NCBI GenBank assembly: GCA_034336665.1
Contig: JAPFBE010000002.1
Location: forward strand, 75,891,405 to 75,955,404
Length of the DNA stretch: 64,000 bases
From: Luscinia megarhynchos
Lineage: Eukaryota > Chordata > Aves > Passeriformes > Turdidae
Direction of reading: 5' to 3'
The translations under genes were made by a program, and so were the position numbers. Below, piece after piece: positions 10,923 to 22,530 of the stretch. The first letter of the stretch is position 1. Each line of letters opens with the position of its first letter. The notes beneath the pieces were generated by a model that saw only the letters and a program-made list of their open reading frames with translations, was not told where the DNA came from and did no database searches.

Positions 10923-13900
10923 GTCTTATGACCATATCTTATTTATTTTATGTCATATATTTTGAAGTAAATAATTTTTGGAGATATTTTAGGGTTGTAT
11001 TAAAATATACAGGATATGTAAGAAATATGTGATAAAATTTATGTATACCTCATTTCCCATATTGTCTTCTTTGTAGTAATTTTTTAATGCATTTAAAACA
11101 GCAAATCTCTTGGTCACTGTTCATGCTGCTCATTCTTTTCCACAACTCTAGAGCTACACACTAAGTTGAATTAAAAAAACATCTGTACTATGGGAAAATC
11201 TATGACATAGAAGGCAGAAGACCTTTTGCACCATTTTTGTGCTGCTCAAACTTATTTTTAATGAGCTGAGGATAGCTATAAATTTCAAATATTTAGTGTG
11301 AATAATGTATTATATACAACTAGTCTATAATTGTCTTAAGATATCCTTTAAAAGCCAGTGAAAACTCCTTGATTATAGCTGCATAAACATCCAGGCAAAT
11401 AGAGGTATAGAGGCATGTAAAATTAATCATAAGGAGTTACAAATTATAATACTTTTGGTTTTGATCACCTAGAAGATAAACCACCCGTAAATACAATAAA
11501 GAGAAGTGACCATTTGTTGATGAAATAAATTTTCACGAGATACTGGCAACATTTCTGTAAGCTAATATGGGAAAAAAAAAGTTCTTTCTTTTTCTATGTT
11601 TTTTTTTCAGACTTTTTACCTGGGATAACTAGTTACTTTTTGTTTTTGAAATCTTCACTTGACATGAAACTCAGCTTTATTCGTAATTGGACAAAATCTA
11701 AGACAAGTTAAACTGGGAATTCTTCTATAAAATATTGTTGCAGATTAAAAATAATAGAGCTAGTATCTGCTTCATATCTAGAGTTATTTAAAATGTGGTT
11801 TTGAATTTTAGCTCTGACCGTGAATTTCCACTCTTTCTTTTTAGTTTTTTAATGATTTGATTTCTAAAATATCATGTCTGGAGATCTGACCTAAATTTCT
11901 TGAAAGTAAAAGTTTGGAAAGGAATTAGGCTCATGTCACTTACTCTTCACTTAGTCAAAGTACATGTTGAATAGTAGCATTGTTGTCTAGACCATCTTTA
12001 TTGCTCAGGGGCATCAGACTGGGGGGCAGAGTCAGGAACCCCCTCAGACCAAGAAAACCCTTTGAGTTACTCAGTTAGGGATGGGATGAATGAATCACTT
12101 CCTCACAGTGCTCACTTTTGGTTTGAGACACATCCTCAGCAAGAGATCAAAATATAATTTTCCTTCTCTAAATTCTGACTGTATTATTTAATGTTGTTTT
12201 CTACTTTATTTCAGTGTGTTCGTTAGCTTATTCACTCAAGACTTATGAAATGAAAGCTTAAAATACTCTCTTTAGGTCTTCATCTTACGAACTTTTGCTT
12301 TAATTTGTATATTGTATCATTTTCACAAACATTTTGTACTTTAACATGTTTTTTTTTGTTCTTTTTTTTTGACAGCTTATATTTACTTGAATGTTTCTTT
12401 TCATAAGTTTAATGTCTTTCCCATCCATTTATATCCCAATTTTGATGGTTTCCTGGGTTCCTGGAAGGATTTTCTCTATTGATTCTCAAAATTATTCCTC
12501 TTTATTGGCATCATCATGTTTAGTTCAGCCTGAAATTTTGCTCTCTGTACCAGCTGTTAGAATGTAATTTAGACCATCAAACAAGATTATAGGTTGAGTT
12601 TTCAGACTTGCTAAGCCTTGTCTCAGCTCTTCTCTCTTTAAAGACAATGTTAAACTCTCCCTAATTTTAGAGGAACAGAAATAGTGGTAAGCTAAAGGCT
12701 TTCATTCTGTGAAGAGCAATTAGAATTTTATCCTTTTCCTCTCTTACTCTCCCAAGATATTTTAGAAAAAGTGTAATCCAAAACATTTTTATCCTCTGAT
12801 ACTTAAGTACTTAGATAATCTCTTTTTTTAATTATTATTCTTATTTTCTTATTTTGTGATAGCCAAAAAGACAAAGCTGTTTTTGCTATAGAGGAAGTGT
12901 ACTAAACCTGGGTTAGGTGGTTATTTGAACTGGTTTGAAGGCTGCTTTATTTCACTGTATAGCAAAACTAGACCAGCAATTCATTTTTAGCTGTCTCAAC
13001 TAATTTTGTCAGGTTTTATTTTTCATGTTTAAGGGAAAAAATGATTTTTTGGTGAAATTTAGGATACAGATACTGTAGGTTAGCATAGGTTCATTAGAAT
13101 GTAATCTATTTTCACAACTTTAAAGTCTGAATTAGAGAGACTGGAGTATAGTTCATATAAATCATTTATTTCCAGATTTTATATGTTTGTTCTACAAGTT
13201 TTATAAGTAGTGATCTAATAAAAATTATTATTAGTAGCAATAGCCTTGTTTGATAAGTAAAATAAGTAAAAAATAGAGTTGTAAGTATTTCCAGCAGAAT
13301 TATGCAATGAATATTTTTCCAATGACATAAAAATGTGATGGAACAAACCACAATAATATTGATAGGCAAATATTTATAAACAGTGTTCATAAAAAGGGAA
13401 CCTAAAATGTCTTAAAAAAATTGGACTAGGTCTTTTTATGTCACAGGTTTAAATTAACCTCATATGAGTTAAACAAGTTTATGCCAGTTTAGAGGCTTGT
13501 TTGTGGTTTACAATAGGTTTTACAACCTTCTTTGTCACTGTGGGCATTAACAGTTGTGGTGGGAAACGGAAAGAATTTGGAAAGCTTTTTTTGTATTGTT
13601 AATAAAATAGTTCTGCCTCCAAAGAAAAACTTTCAGTACTGTTGAAAAATATTACCTTTTTTTTCTTCTTTTTTTTTTTTTTTGGAACATCCGTTTACTT
13701 TGCTTAGAAAAGGCTTCTACTTAAACACATAATTCCACAGTAGTTGGTTGATATCACTGTTTAATATTGTTATAACTTTACTACAGTATCCCCATACTGT
13801 AGCTTCCTGACAGTTGGCAATGTAGCTGAAAAAGGATTAATAGTGAATTAATGATTTAACTGAAGTGTATAAATGAAACGTATTTTCATAATGCATTATA

Positions 13901-14605
13901 AGTTTCTTCTATATTTTTTATTTCAGAAAACTTCTTAAAATATGCTTTTGTGTGCTTTGGTTTTCTTGTTACACAGTAAGTAAAACTAAGTGAAATGAGA
14001 GCATTTTAGGATTTATTAATTCTGGATTGCATAATATCTACTGAGAAGTCAAAGCACTTGTGGTACCAATACTGAGGAAAAGGATAAGTTCAATAACATT
14101 TTGGAAAATCAGCAGTTTACTTGTGGGGGTGTTTTTGACTTCTTTTGCCAGAAATTTCCAGGTAAGTTTATCCTAGCATTTATTGTCTATAAAAAGAAAA
14201 AAAAAATATTCTTGCTTCAACTTTAAGACACCATATATTGAAGGAATAATTAACAATATAGGACATAAATCAATTATAAAAACCGTTGAAGTGAATTTCC
14301 TGAGTGGAAGCCAATGTGTCTGCTGTAAAGAGCATTGAACATGTAATGAAAGAGTGAATTCAAGTAAAAAAAAGCTGCTGGAATGATTTGGACTTGATGA
14401 GGACTTGATATAGTAAGGCTTATTATCCTTTTGCATGACAGGCATGCTCATATCTGTTTCCAATATTTGAAATGCTGGGTCTGGAATTTGCTAGAATATT
14501 GCTATTTGCTAGAGAAGTATATGAATTGCCAAAGTGTATGGCACCCACACTCATGCCACTTCTCATAAAATGAATAAGGCTTGAGAAGACAGCAGGGAAA
14601 ATGGC
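10923..14605. other. Long AT-rich stretch without recognised genes
   Basis: No coding or RNA gene recognised. Several T runs occur (for example about 13658-13683). The minus-strand frame at 13166-13390 is hydrophobic and AT-driven, with no family match. Confidence 0.55.
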
Positions 14606-14759
14606 AACAAAAGAAATCCCAAGAACAGAAAAAAACCCAAAAAACAAAACAAAAAAAAACCAACAGAAAACCAACAAAAAAAAACCAACAAACAAAAAAC
14701 AAAAACAAAACCCGAACCAACCAACCAAACACAAAGAAAACAAAAGACATCACAAAAAA
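14606..14759 (+). repeat. A/C-rich low-complexity tract
   Basis: About 150 bases made almost wholly of A and C in AAAAC, AAACC and CCAACC words, with a few G interruptions. It is the largest of several such tracts in the window. Frames on both strands are open here only because of composition. Confidence 0.9.
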
Positions 14760-15079
14760 GGGGCACGCTCTGTAGCTGGATACAACATGGAGCTGGGAGG
14801 ATGAGCTGGGTGCAGAAGCTGAATGCTGTTTACTCCCCAGCGGCTGGGATACTAAGAAGATCTCCTTGTGGATCCCAGACATGGCACACAAACAGCAATT
14901 GGAGAGCCTGTCTGAGCTGGGGCAGCCTGTGACTGCTGAATTCCTCCAAAGTGTAAGATCGTGCGGAGACACCTCGGCATGAATGATAAGGGTGAGTAGG
15001 AGGAACAGGTTCCTTCTGGAGTGTGATATGTTTTAGTTGTCATTATTGCAGCTAACCATTTCTGTGAAGTGGTTCTGTT
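14760..15079. other. GC-richer block between two low-complexity tracts
   Basis: About 320 bases, clearly richer in G+C than the surroundings and with a few CpGs. It lies between the A/C tract and the pure-purine tract. On the minus strand about 75 codons stay open across it (from 15079 down to about 14855). A good splice-donor-like word, AAGGGTGAGTAG, lies on the plus strand at about 14988-14999. I do not recognise a gene or repeat family. It could be an old retroposed segment, an LTR piece, or the unique insert of a compound element. Confidence 0.4.
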
Positions 15080-15613
15080 GGGAAGGGAAGGGAAGGGAAG
15101 GGAAGGGGAAGGGAAGGGGGAAGGGAAGGGAAGGGGAAGGGAAGGGGGGAAGGGGAAGGGAAGGGGGGAAGGGAAGGGAAGGGGAAGGGAAGGGAAGGGA
15201 AGGGGAAGGGAAGGGAAGGGAAGGGGAAGGGAAGGGAAGGGAAGGAAGGGAAGGGAAGGGAAGGGAAGGGAAGGGAAGGGAAGGGAAGGGAAGGGAAGGG
15301 AAGGGGAAGGGAAGGGAAGGAAGGGAAGGGAAGGGAAGGGGAAGGGAGGGGAGGGAAGGGGAAGGGAAGGGAAGGGAAGGGAAGGGGAAGGGAGGAAGGA
15401 AGGGAAGGGAAGGGAAGGAAGGAAGGAAGGAAGGAAGGAAGGAAGGGAAGGAAGGAAGGAAGGAAGGAAGGAAAGAAAGAAAGAAAGAAGGAAAAGAAGA
15501 AAGAAAAGAAAGAAAGAAAGAAAGAAAGAAAAGAAAAGAAAAAGAAAGAAAGAAAGAAAGAAAGAAAAGAAAGAAAGAAAAGAAAGAAAGAAAGAAAGAA
15601 AGAAAAGAAAGAA

Positions 15614-15661
<48 letters not shown>

Positions 15662-15664
15662 AAA

Positions 15665-15696
<32 letters not shown>
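15080..15696 (+). repeat. 617-bp uninterrupted polypurine tract, GGGAA to GGAA to GAAA
   Basis: Every plus-strand base from 15080 to 15696 is A or G. Unit type changes along the tract. GGGAA and GGGGAA units dominate to about 15414, GGAA units run to about 15472, and GAAA with some GAAAA units fill the rest. Long mirror-symmetric purine tracts of this kind can form intramolecular triplexes, and the G-rich half has many closely spaced G3-G6 runs. The long open frames on both strands here (repeats of Gly/Arg/Glu/Lys or Ser/Phe/Leu/Pro) are artefacts of composition, not genes. Confidence 0.98.
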
Positions 15697-15697
<1 letters not shown>

Positions 15698-17921
15698 TTC
15701 TGTAGGGATCAAGACATATTCTTAAATATTTTGAAAAAGTTAAAATACTTATTTATAGGAATGCCTAACTATCTTATCTTGTTGTCTTTCACTTTTTAGG
15801 AAATACCCAGGGTTATTTACTGACAGTCACACAGCCCTGTTACAAACAAATGATACAAGGTACATGGCCCATGAGACAGCACGGTCAGATGGAATTCTGG
15901 GGTTCCTGTGTATTCTAGATGTGTATGTGTACCTGAGGGTATTCTGAAATACAAGCCACACAATCCCCTTTTTCCTTCTTCTTATTGGGTCATTCAGTAT
16001 AGATTATCCACAGCCAGCTTTTAGGATGCACTACTTGCTAAGCAAAGTCGACAGTTGGTAAATTTAATTTCAAACTAAGCCTGTAGGCCACTTCTGCTCT
16101 GTAATGTAGATGTGTAATTTAAATTTTATAATGCTGTATGCAGTGCCCAGGTCAGATTTGATAACACTAATTGCAGAGTGGAAACAGTGCTCTGCTTGAG
16201 GGGGGTAATGTCTCAGAGCACTTCTCATATGCCATGTTGCCTTGCATGCAGGTACTTTTCTTTTTAAAATTCTTTAATTTTAAATTCTTTTAAATTCTTT
16301 AAATTATTTTCCATTCAGTTTTCACAAATAAGGTGAGAAAACAAATAAGCACATGGGGGAAATTGTCAATGAATCAAGATGGAGACAGGACTGCAATATG
16401 ACAATTTGTTTAATAAAATGTAGATTTCTAAAAATTGCACTTTGTTGTACTTGTATGAACTGACAGTCAGACAAGGTATGTTTCTTAAGAGAAGGCATGA
16501 TTTTTAATAAGTTGAATTCTGTCTTCTGGTTTCATTACATCAGAGATGCATCCACAAACTGCTATCCAGTGCAAATGAAGTTAATTTGTCCTTCTCCTCC
16601 TCCTCAAAAAAAAAAAAGACTATAGCAATATCCTGCAGTATTCAGAAGGCCAAATTACATAATTTTTCTCAAAGTCATTTGTTCTGTTATTATAATCATA
16701 TTCATAGGATTTATCATAAAGAAAAGTAATGCTTAAAGTCAAATAGGAAAATATATAAAAATCTGAATTGAAAGTAAAACTATCAAGATTTAATGCATGG
16801 TTGGTGCCCTTTTTTGAACACATGAAATTAAATTTCCAAGAAAAATAATAAGATTTATAAGATTAATGGATTTCTTGGACTTATAGCTCAAAATTTGGAA
16901 GTAAATTAAGATTTGAATATTCTCAGGCACGAAACCAGAAATTCATGACCCATTTTATTGTGGAACAGAAATATTTGGAGCAGTGCAATCATCTCAAGTG
17001 AAATGTTTTGAATGCTCAGAATATACATTTTGTGTGTGTACATGTGTGTGCACATGAATACATAGACTAACCTTTTCTTTTGGAGCAGAATACTTTTCTC
17101 TAGCTATTGTGTTGTGTTAAACATAAAAACCTTTATTTATCAACCAGGTTTGTAGCATGAGGAACACTGCTGTGGGCCAGCTTCATGGGGTTGTACCCTC
17201 TGGTAAAACCAGTGCTGATGTTCCTCACTCCATTGGTGTTCTCATCTACCTCTGAATTTAAAGAATATAAATAGTGTCTAACAGTGTTTGACATATGGTT
17301 AATTGCACTTACAGGAAGTATACAAAATTAGTCTTTCTGTATTTCTGTCCACTGTAAAAAATAACCTCAAATTTATTTTATGATTCATGATATTATTCAT
17401 ATCCCTAACTTCATATTCTCATCAGACAAAAATGATGAAGGTTTGCTATGAAAAGACAATAAACCACCTAATAAAATTTTTCTTCTTAATTCAGAAAAAG
17501 AGAAGAATATTTAAATATCACTGTAATTTTTAGATTATTGACTTTTATTTACCATTGCATTGATAATGCTTTCTATAATAATTTTTTTCTCCATGCTAAT
17601 TAGATTAACTGAAGCAAGACAAATACATATTGGTCTGTTTTATGTAAAATTAATATTTCACACATTAAAGTTCTTTTTCTAAGTGTATGTTGCCATCTTC
17701 TAGACCATCTGGCAGATTCATTGGCCTAATAGGCTTGATCAGAATTTTAAACCTGACCAGATTTCAAATTTCAAATCTTATTAGGCTCACCCTTTTCTCT
17801 AGTTTGCTGTTACACATTACATAATTAATAGAACAGATCCTGAAAAAGTAATAATTCTTAGACTTAATTTTGTGTTTTATCATAACAAGATATAGATACA
17901 GTATATTTCAATGTAATTATG
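15697..17921. other. AT-rich stretch, nothing recognised
   Basis: No gene or named repeat. Short AT-rich tandem words occur at about 16262-16310 (TTTTAAATTCTTT repeated imperfectly). A short TG-rich stretch lies at about 17032-17055. Confidence 0.55.
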
Positions 17922-18453
17922 CACTGCAAGCATCAGGGTCAGAGAAGAAGGAAGAGGATGAGGTGCTCCAAGTGCTGCAGCAGGTTGCCCTGCAGCCCCT
18001 GGAGCCAGCCTCAGGGAAGCAGATAATTTCCTGCATCCTATGGAGCAGATTATGCCAGAGCATGTGGATATAACCTTAAGAAATTATGGCCTGTGGATGA
18101 CACACACTAGAGCTGGTTCACCTTAAGTACTGCTACTGCAGCCCGTGGAGATTACCCACACTGGCACAGAGGAAAAGAGTGACCAGAAGGGAGTGAGAAA
18201 GAAGGAACTTTTACAGACTGTCTGCAAACCCCATTCCCCATCCCTTTGTGCCACTCGGGATCCAGGGCAGTAGAGGAACTGGGAATGTAGGAGTTCACTT
18301 TTGTTTCTCCATGAAGGTAACAGATGAGGGATCTCACTCTCTTAATCTCTGACCACAGTCTTTTCTGTCTTATTTCCATCTTCCAGTTCAGGAAGGGGAA
18401 TGAGAGAGCTGCTGGGTGGGCACCTGGCTGCTGGCCAGTGGTAACCCACCACA
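17922..18453 (+). mobile_element. ERVL-type LTR, 5' part missing, same family as 3701-4460
   Basis: Non-coding LTR remnant. It enters the family within a GTCAGAGAAGAAGGAAGAGG segment, continues through GAGGTGCTCC and CCCTGCAGCCC modules, then CCCCATTCCCCATCCC and a GTGCCACT word (about 18229-18254). It ends at 18453 with GTAACCCACCACA, the LTR 3' terminus that appears reversed at 3701. The AT-rich core seen in the copy at 3701-4460 appears deleted here. A 5' LTR terminus was not found, so no target-site duplication can be tested. The open frames 17870-18073 and 18152-18454 are incidental. Confidence 0.65.
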
Positions 18454-18730
18454 TGCTAAAATGCTGATCAAGCTCTCTTGAATATAGACAGGGTTTTTCC
18501 TCTAAAATGTGCTGAGTTTTTGATAGATGAGTAGTCAGTATATTATGGCTGCTGATCTTACATTAGGTTTTACCTGATTTTTATGTTATATTTCCTACTT
18601 GTTACTACATCTTTTGGTGAAGTGTGATACTTGCTCTCTGGAGCTGAGTCTTTATGTACCGCCTTATTAAGAACTAGGTGTTGAAATCCAAGTTTGCTTT
18701 TGACCATCCCTAGATTTCATGCTTTAGACT
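18454..18730. other. Short unique spacer between two LTRs
   Basis: 277 bases of AT-rich unique-looking DNA. The last five bases (AGACT) are one copy of the target-site duplication of the next LTR. Confidence 0.6.
18726..18730 (+). repeat. Target-site duplication, left copy (AGACT)
   Basis: Five bases directly before the LTR terminus TGTCATGG. Identical to 19425-19429. Confidence 0.8.
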
Positions 18731-19424
18731 TGTCATGGTTTGAAAGATAGATATCTTCTAAGGAAGGCAGGAGTCTCCCTTGAAATGATAGATGTAAACT
18801 CCCTCCCTCTGAATTATTGTAATGTTGAAATTAAGGGGCTCTCAGGCAAAGACATGGGAATAACTAATATATGTAATATATTCTTTACTAATATGTGTAA
18901 ATATAAAAAAAACCCCAACCAAACAAACCAACAAACAAACTATAACTTAATAGGAAAATTAAAATAAAATGCAGTAATACAAAAAACCACTAGACAGAGT
19001 CAGAATACAACCTGACACCCTGTCAGTCAGGGTGTTGGTAGGAGTCCCATTAAATGGGGCTGCAGTCCTGCTGGAGTGACAGATGTGGTTCAGCTGAAGC
19101 AGTGCTCCTGTAGAAGGTGCAGTTTTCCTCTGAAGGTCCAGAGATGATGTAGATGAGTCTGGTTTTCCTCTGGAATCCAGTGGAAAAAGGCTGCTTTGAT
19201 GTTCCAGATCTCAGATTTTATCTAGGTAGGAATTGCTTGGCTCCTCTGCTGGTAGGAGCATCTCACAATGGGATGATGCAATTTTATCAGTCATGCAGTG
19301 GGACTTAATGGCCCATTAACAGATGATATCCCCCCTGGAAATAAAGATCACTGCCCCACCTGGTTTCAACAGATGGTGATAGAATACATACCTTTGGTTA
19401 CATCTTGCATTACAACCCAAAACA
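18731..19424 (-). mobile_element. Complete solo LTR (ERVL-type) with 5-bp target-site duplication AGACT
   Basis: 694-bp LTR with TG...CA ends: TGTCATGGTTTGAAAGAT at 18731 and TACAACCCAAAACA ending at 19424. The pentamer AGACT lies directly before it (18726-18730) and directly after it (19425-19429), an exact duplication. Five bases suits ERVL/class III, and also some class I elements. No retroviral internal region is present, so this is a solo LTR left by recombination between two LTRs. I recognise the family from passerine genomes. Orientation is less certain: read on the minus strand, the AT-rich region near 18960 would supply an AGTAAA-like signal close to the 3' end. An A/C insertion (18905-18940) lies inside. 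The minor open frame 18740-18967 is incidental. Confidence 0.8.
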
Positions 19425-19429
19425 AGACT
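19425..19429 (+). repeat. Target-site duplication, right copy (AGACT)
   Basis: Five bases directly after the LTR terminus CCCAAAACA. Identical to 18726-18730. Confidence 0.8.
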
Positions 19430-20307
19430 TTATTAGTCACTTTATATATAGCATAGTTATATAATTTTACTATTAGAAATCTTATTATTTCACCTGAATT
19501 TTTTAAGATCACTGTTTTCTCTGGTTTTAATTAAAAAAAACACAGAATTCATAGGAAAGTAAACTGGCAACCTGCTTCTGATGTGACATTTTCAATAGGT
19601 CTTTGATTATTACTTAATTTTTCTCGTCTCCATTTTTTTTCTGAAAATATATTTTTACTGTGGGCAGAGACCAGAAAAAGTGTCCATTATATGTTTTTAA
19701 AATTACTAGACAGCTGAAAGGCAGCACCTGACCATATGAGCACTTCTACTTGTACATGAGAACTAAAACAAGTCTACTTAAGGCACTGAAATTCACTAAT
19801 CACAGAAAATCATCAAACTGTATATTTAGTTCACCTTTGATTTAAGGGACAAAATGTTCAGCAGTAAATTTTGATTACTATGGTCCACTTGCTTCTAAGC
19901 TGTTCTAGTTACTCTCATATTTAATATGTCTCATCATAAGCATCATTTGCAAGCAATCCTTCAATGAAGTATTATATTGAGGACTTGCACATAAATTGAA
20001 TTCATTGAATTTGTCATGTAAAATTAGCCCTAATTTTTGGTAACCCCAATGAATCTAAATGAGCAAAAATATGGTATTGGAAAGCCATAAATTCCCTCAA
20101 TATGAACAACCTTTCTATGGTAGGAAGAGAAAGTATGCTATGGTTCAAGAGACACTATTTGAATATTTCATTAGCTTTTAACTTCAGACAACATACTTTG
20201 GGGCATGTTCTTTGACATAATGAAACACAGGGCTGCACCTCTGGTAATAAAGCCAAATTAATGGTTAGAAAGCTGCCATCTAAAATAATGATATGAGAAG
20301 CCAAAAA
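19430..20307. other. AT-rich stretch, nothing recognised
   Basis: Unique-looking DNA with no long frame. Confidence 0.55.
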
Positions 20308-20472
20308 AATCATAGAGTCTTGGAATGGTTAGGGCTGGGAGGGACCTTAAAATTTAAACATCATCCAGTTCTAAGCCCCCTGCCATAGACAAGGACACCT
20401 TTCACTCAAGCAGGTTGCTCTGGGCCCCATCCAACGTGTCCTTGATCACTTCCAGGGATGGAGACATAACTG
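20308..20472 (-). mobile_element. CR1 3'-end fragment, minus strand
   Basis: Reads on the plus strand as the reverse complement of a CR1 tail: AATCATAGAGTCTTGGAATGG, then GGGAGGGACCTTAAA, CCCCCTGCCATAGACAAGG, GGTTGCTCTGGGCCCCATCC and CACTTCCAGGGATGG. This is a common bird CR1 3' end. The element is 5'-truncated at about 20472. It is less diverged than the copy at 28050-28230. Confidence 0.9.
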
Positions 20473-21849
20473 GACAAAACAATGCTGTTTGCAATCAAAA
20501 AAAGGGAGCTTTGTTCATGCCTGAAGCAGAGCAGATTAATCTGGGCACTCTTTTCACAATGATGTACATATTCCATAGGGTTTGGAACCACACTTGAAAC
20601 ATGGTCCAGTTCCTGTTGCTGCGTCTAAAACTTGAGCAGAGGACAAAGGGCTGATCTGGGTGCAAGCTGCTAAGCTGGATGGACTTCTCAGCAATCCTTT
20701 GTCCCCCTCAAAGCTGTTCCTGAGACACTCTTTACTAACACATCTTAGAGCCATTCCTGAATACTTGCATACCTATGGTATGGTATGCAGAATTAAGCTG
20801 GTATAGATATTGACTTTATGATTGGCAAAGCCACCTTTTCCAGTTCTCTGGGAAACCAGGTCCTCTCAGAAAATAACAAAACTATGTCTGATCAGTATCT
20901 TAAGTCTATGAAGACCTAATTCCAGTAACAAAATTCTGCTGCTTTTCCTTGAGAGGAGCTCTAGACTGTCAAAATGTTCAGACCTGATTCTCTGAGTATT
21001 TTGTTCCTGTTGTCCCTTGGGACCATGGTCAGTTCTGCAATGAGCTTTGCTGAAAGGAGTTTAAAGGTTTACTGAATGTCTGTGGTTTTTTACTACCTGC
21101 AAACTTTTGTAGGCCTATCAACTCATGTAATGTCAGTCACACACAGAAAATTTGGCCAAATGTTGTCACTCTGTGTAGGGATTACCTTTGGTTGCCAAAT
21201 CTAAACTGCTACAGCCTTTTCTATTACACTTAGAGTGGCTGTCAAGTGGAGGAATCTTATCTCACATGATAACAGAAACTCTCATCTTCTGTTAAGTAAG
21301 GTAGAAGAGGGTAACTTTCAGGGTTTGCTGCTTAAAACAAATAATTATGCTCTTCATTCTCATAATTGACCATTATAAAATTCCTCTTTTTTTTCCCCTG
21401 CAACATCAAACTACCTGGAATACCAGGTTGTTCTTGAATTTTGAAAAGCAGATAAATGTCTCTAGCTCTCAATGCTTCTGAAGTTCCCAGTTATAAAATA
21501 GTTGCCAGAGATAAGTCATCTCATTCACAGATCCTAAAAATCTCTGTTCTCCTGCAACTCACTGGGCAATTTGGCAAGAGCAAGGTTTTATTGGATATTT
21601 GTCTGTGTTTTGGCAACCATTAGTTGAAACAGATGTTTATACATAATATTTTTATTTCTGAAACATGCTTCATCTTAAAGCTAGTTTGGTTTATTGCCCT
21701 TGCTACTCCTTTTGGAAAGTTGTTGCAGAATATTCTGGCTCTGATGATTACAACTTCAAATTTCAAATCCAAATGTATTTGCTGCCCATCTAGAAATATT
21801 TTTATTAGGTCAACATCGTTGTTGTTTTAAATACCTTTTTCTTTTCTTT
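20473..21849. other. AT-rich stretch, nothing recognised
   Basis: The open frames on both strands (20406-20597, 20554-20754, 21624-21830) are short and carry no motif that I can name. Confidence 0.5.
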
Positions 21850-22520
21850 CCATGTTTATGCCTAACCACTCCATATATTTATGCAGAGCAATCTTATCAC
21901 ATCTCAGTTCATTTTACTAAATTAAACAAGACAAGACCTTTTTGTCTTATTTCATATTGCTCTGGATACTCTGGGGTCCTCATCATATACATCTTAGAAT
22001 TGCATTTGCTATTTGATGGATGTGACACATTGCTGTCAACAATCTCCCAGCTGCTCCACACTGTTTTTTCTCTTCCAGTTGTTGAGATCAGAACGTACTT
22101 TTGCTCCTTCTTTAATGTTTGTTCCTCCTTTAGTGTTATATAATCCCATATTACCCACTTCTGTACTATACTGTTTTTGCTTGATATTGTTTTACTAATT
22201 TTTATCATCTAGCCTTTACTTTTTTTGCCTGCATGAAATGTCATGAAAATGTGAAACAAGATCTCTACCATGACTAACCCTTGACTGACTCTTTCAGTAG
22301 TTTATCCTGGCTTGATTATTCTCTTCTCAGGTCTGTCAGTGCCAGCTGCTTTTCAGTTTGCTGTCTATGGTGAAATTCTTGTTCTTATGTTCTCCCACTT
22401 GTTAATTCCCATAGGTAATCTATCAGATGTTTTGCCATATGTCTGATAGATTAATTATATTGTTATTTCCTTCTTATTTATGTTATAGGCTATAGATATG
22501 AGGCTAATCTGAATCCAAGA
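21850..22520 (-). mobile_element. Probable very old CR1/L3-like LINE, minus strand
   Basis: Two segments look like the reverse complement of ancient amniote CR1/L3: about 21905-21960 (TTTACTAAATTAAACAAGAC and a TTTGTCTTATTTCAT word) and about 22410-22520 (TTCCCATAGGTAATC, TTTTGCCATATGTCTGATAG, ATTATATTGTTATTTCC). The centre is too diverged for me to align. This is pattern recall only, and a sensitive profile search would be needed to fix its limits. Confidence 0.3.
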
Positions 22521-22530
22521 TTCTTAGATA

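Noticed and set aside
14606..14775. Lysine/asparagine/glutamine-rich frames and their hydrophobic antisense frames
   Set aside because: They arise from the A/C low-complexity tract and have no start context or conserved motif.
15080..15696. CRISPR array or other spaced direct repeats
   Set aside because: There are no unique spacers. Units are contiguous simple repeats, and no spaced direct-repeat array was noticed elsewhere in the window.
14852..15725. Three long open frames (218-286 codons) over the purine tract
   Set aside because: They translate pentamer and tetramer repeats into Gly/Arg/Glu/Lys or Phe/Leu/Ser/Pro runs. The frames are open on both strands only because of composition, so they are not genes.
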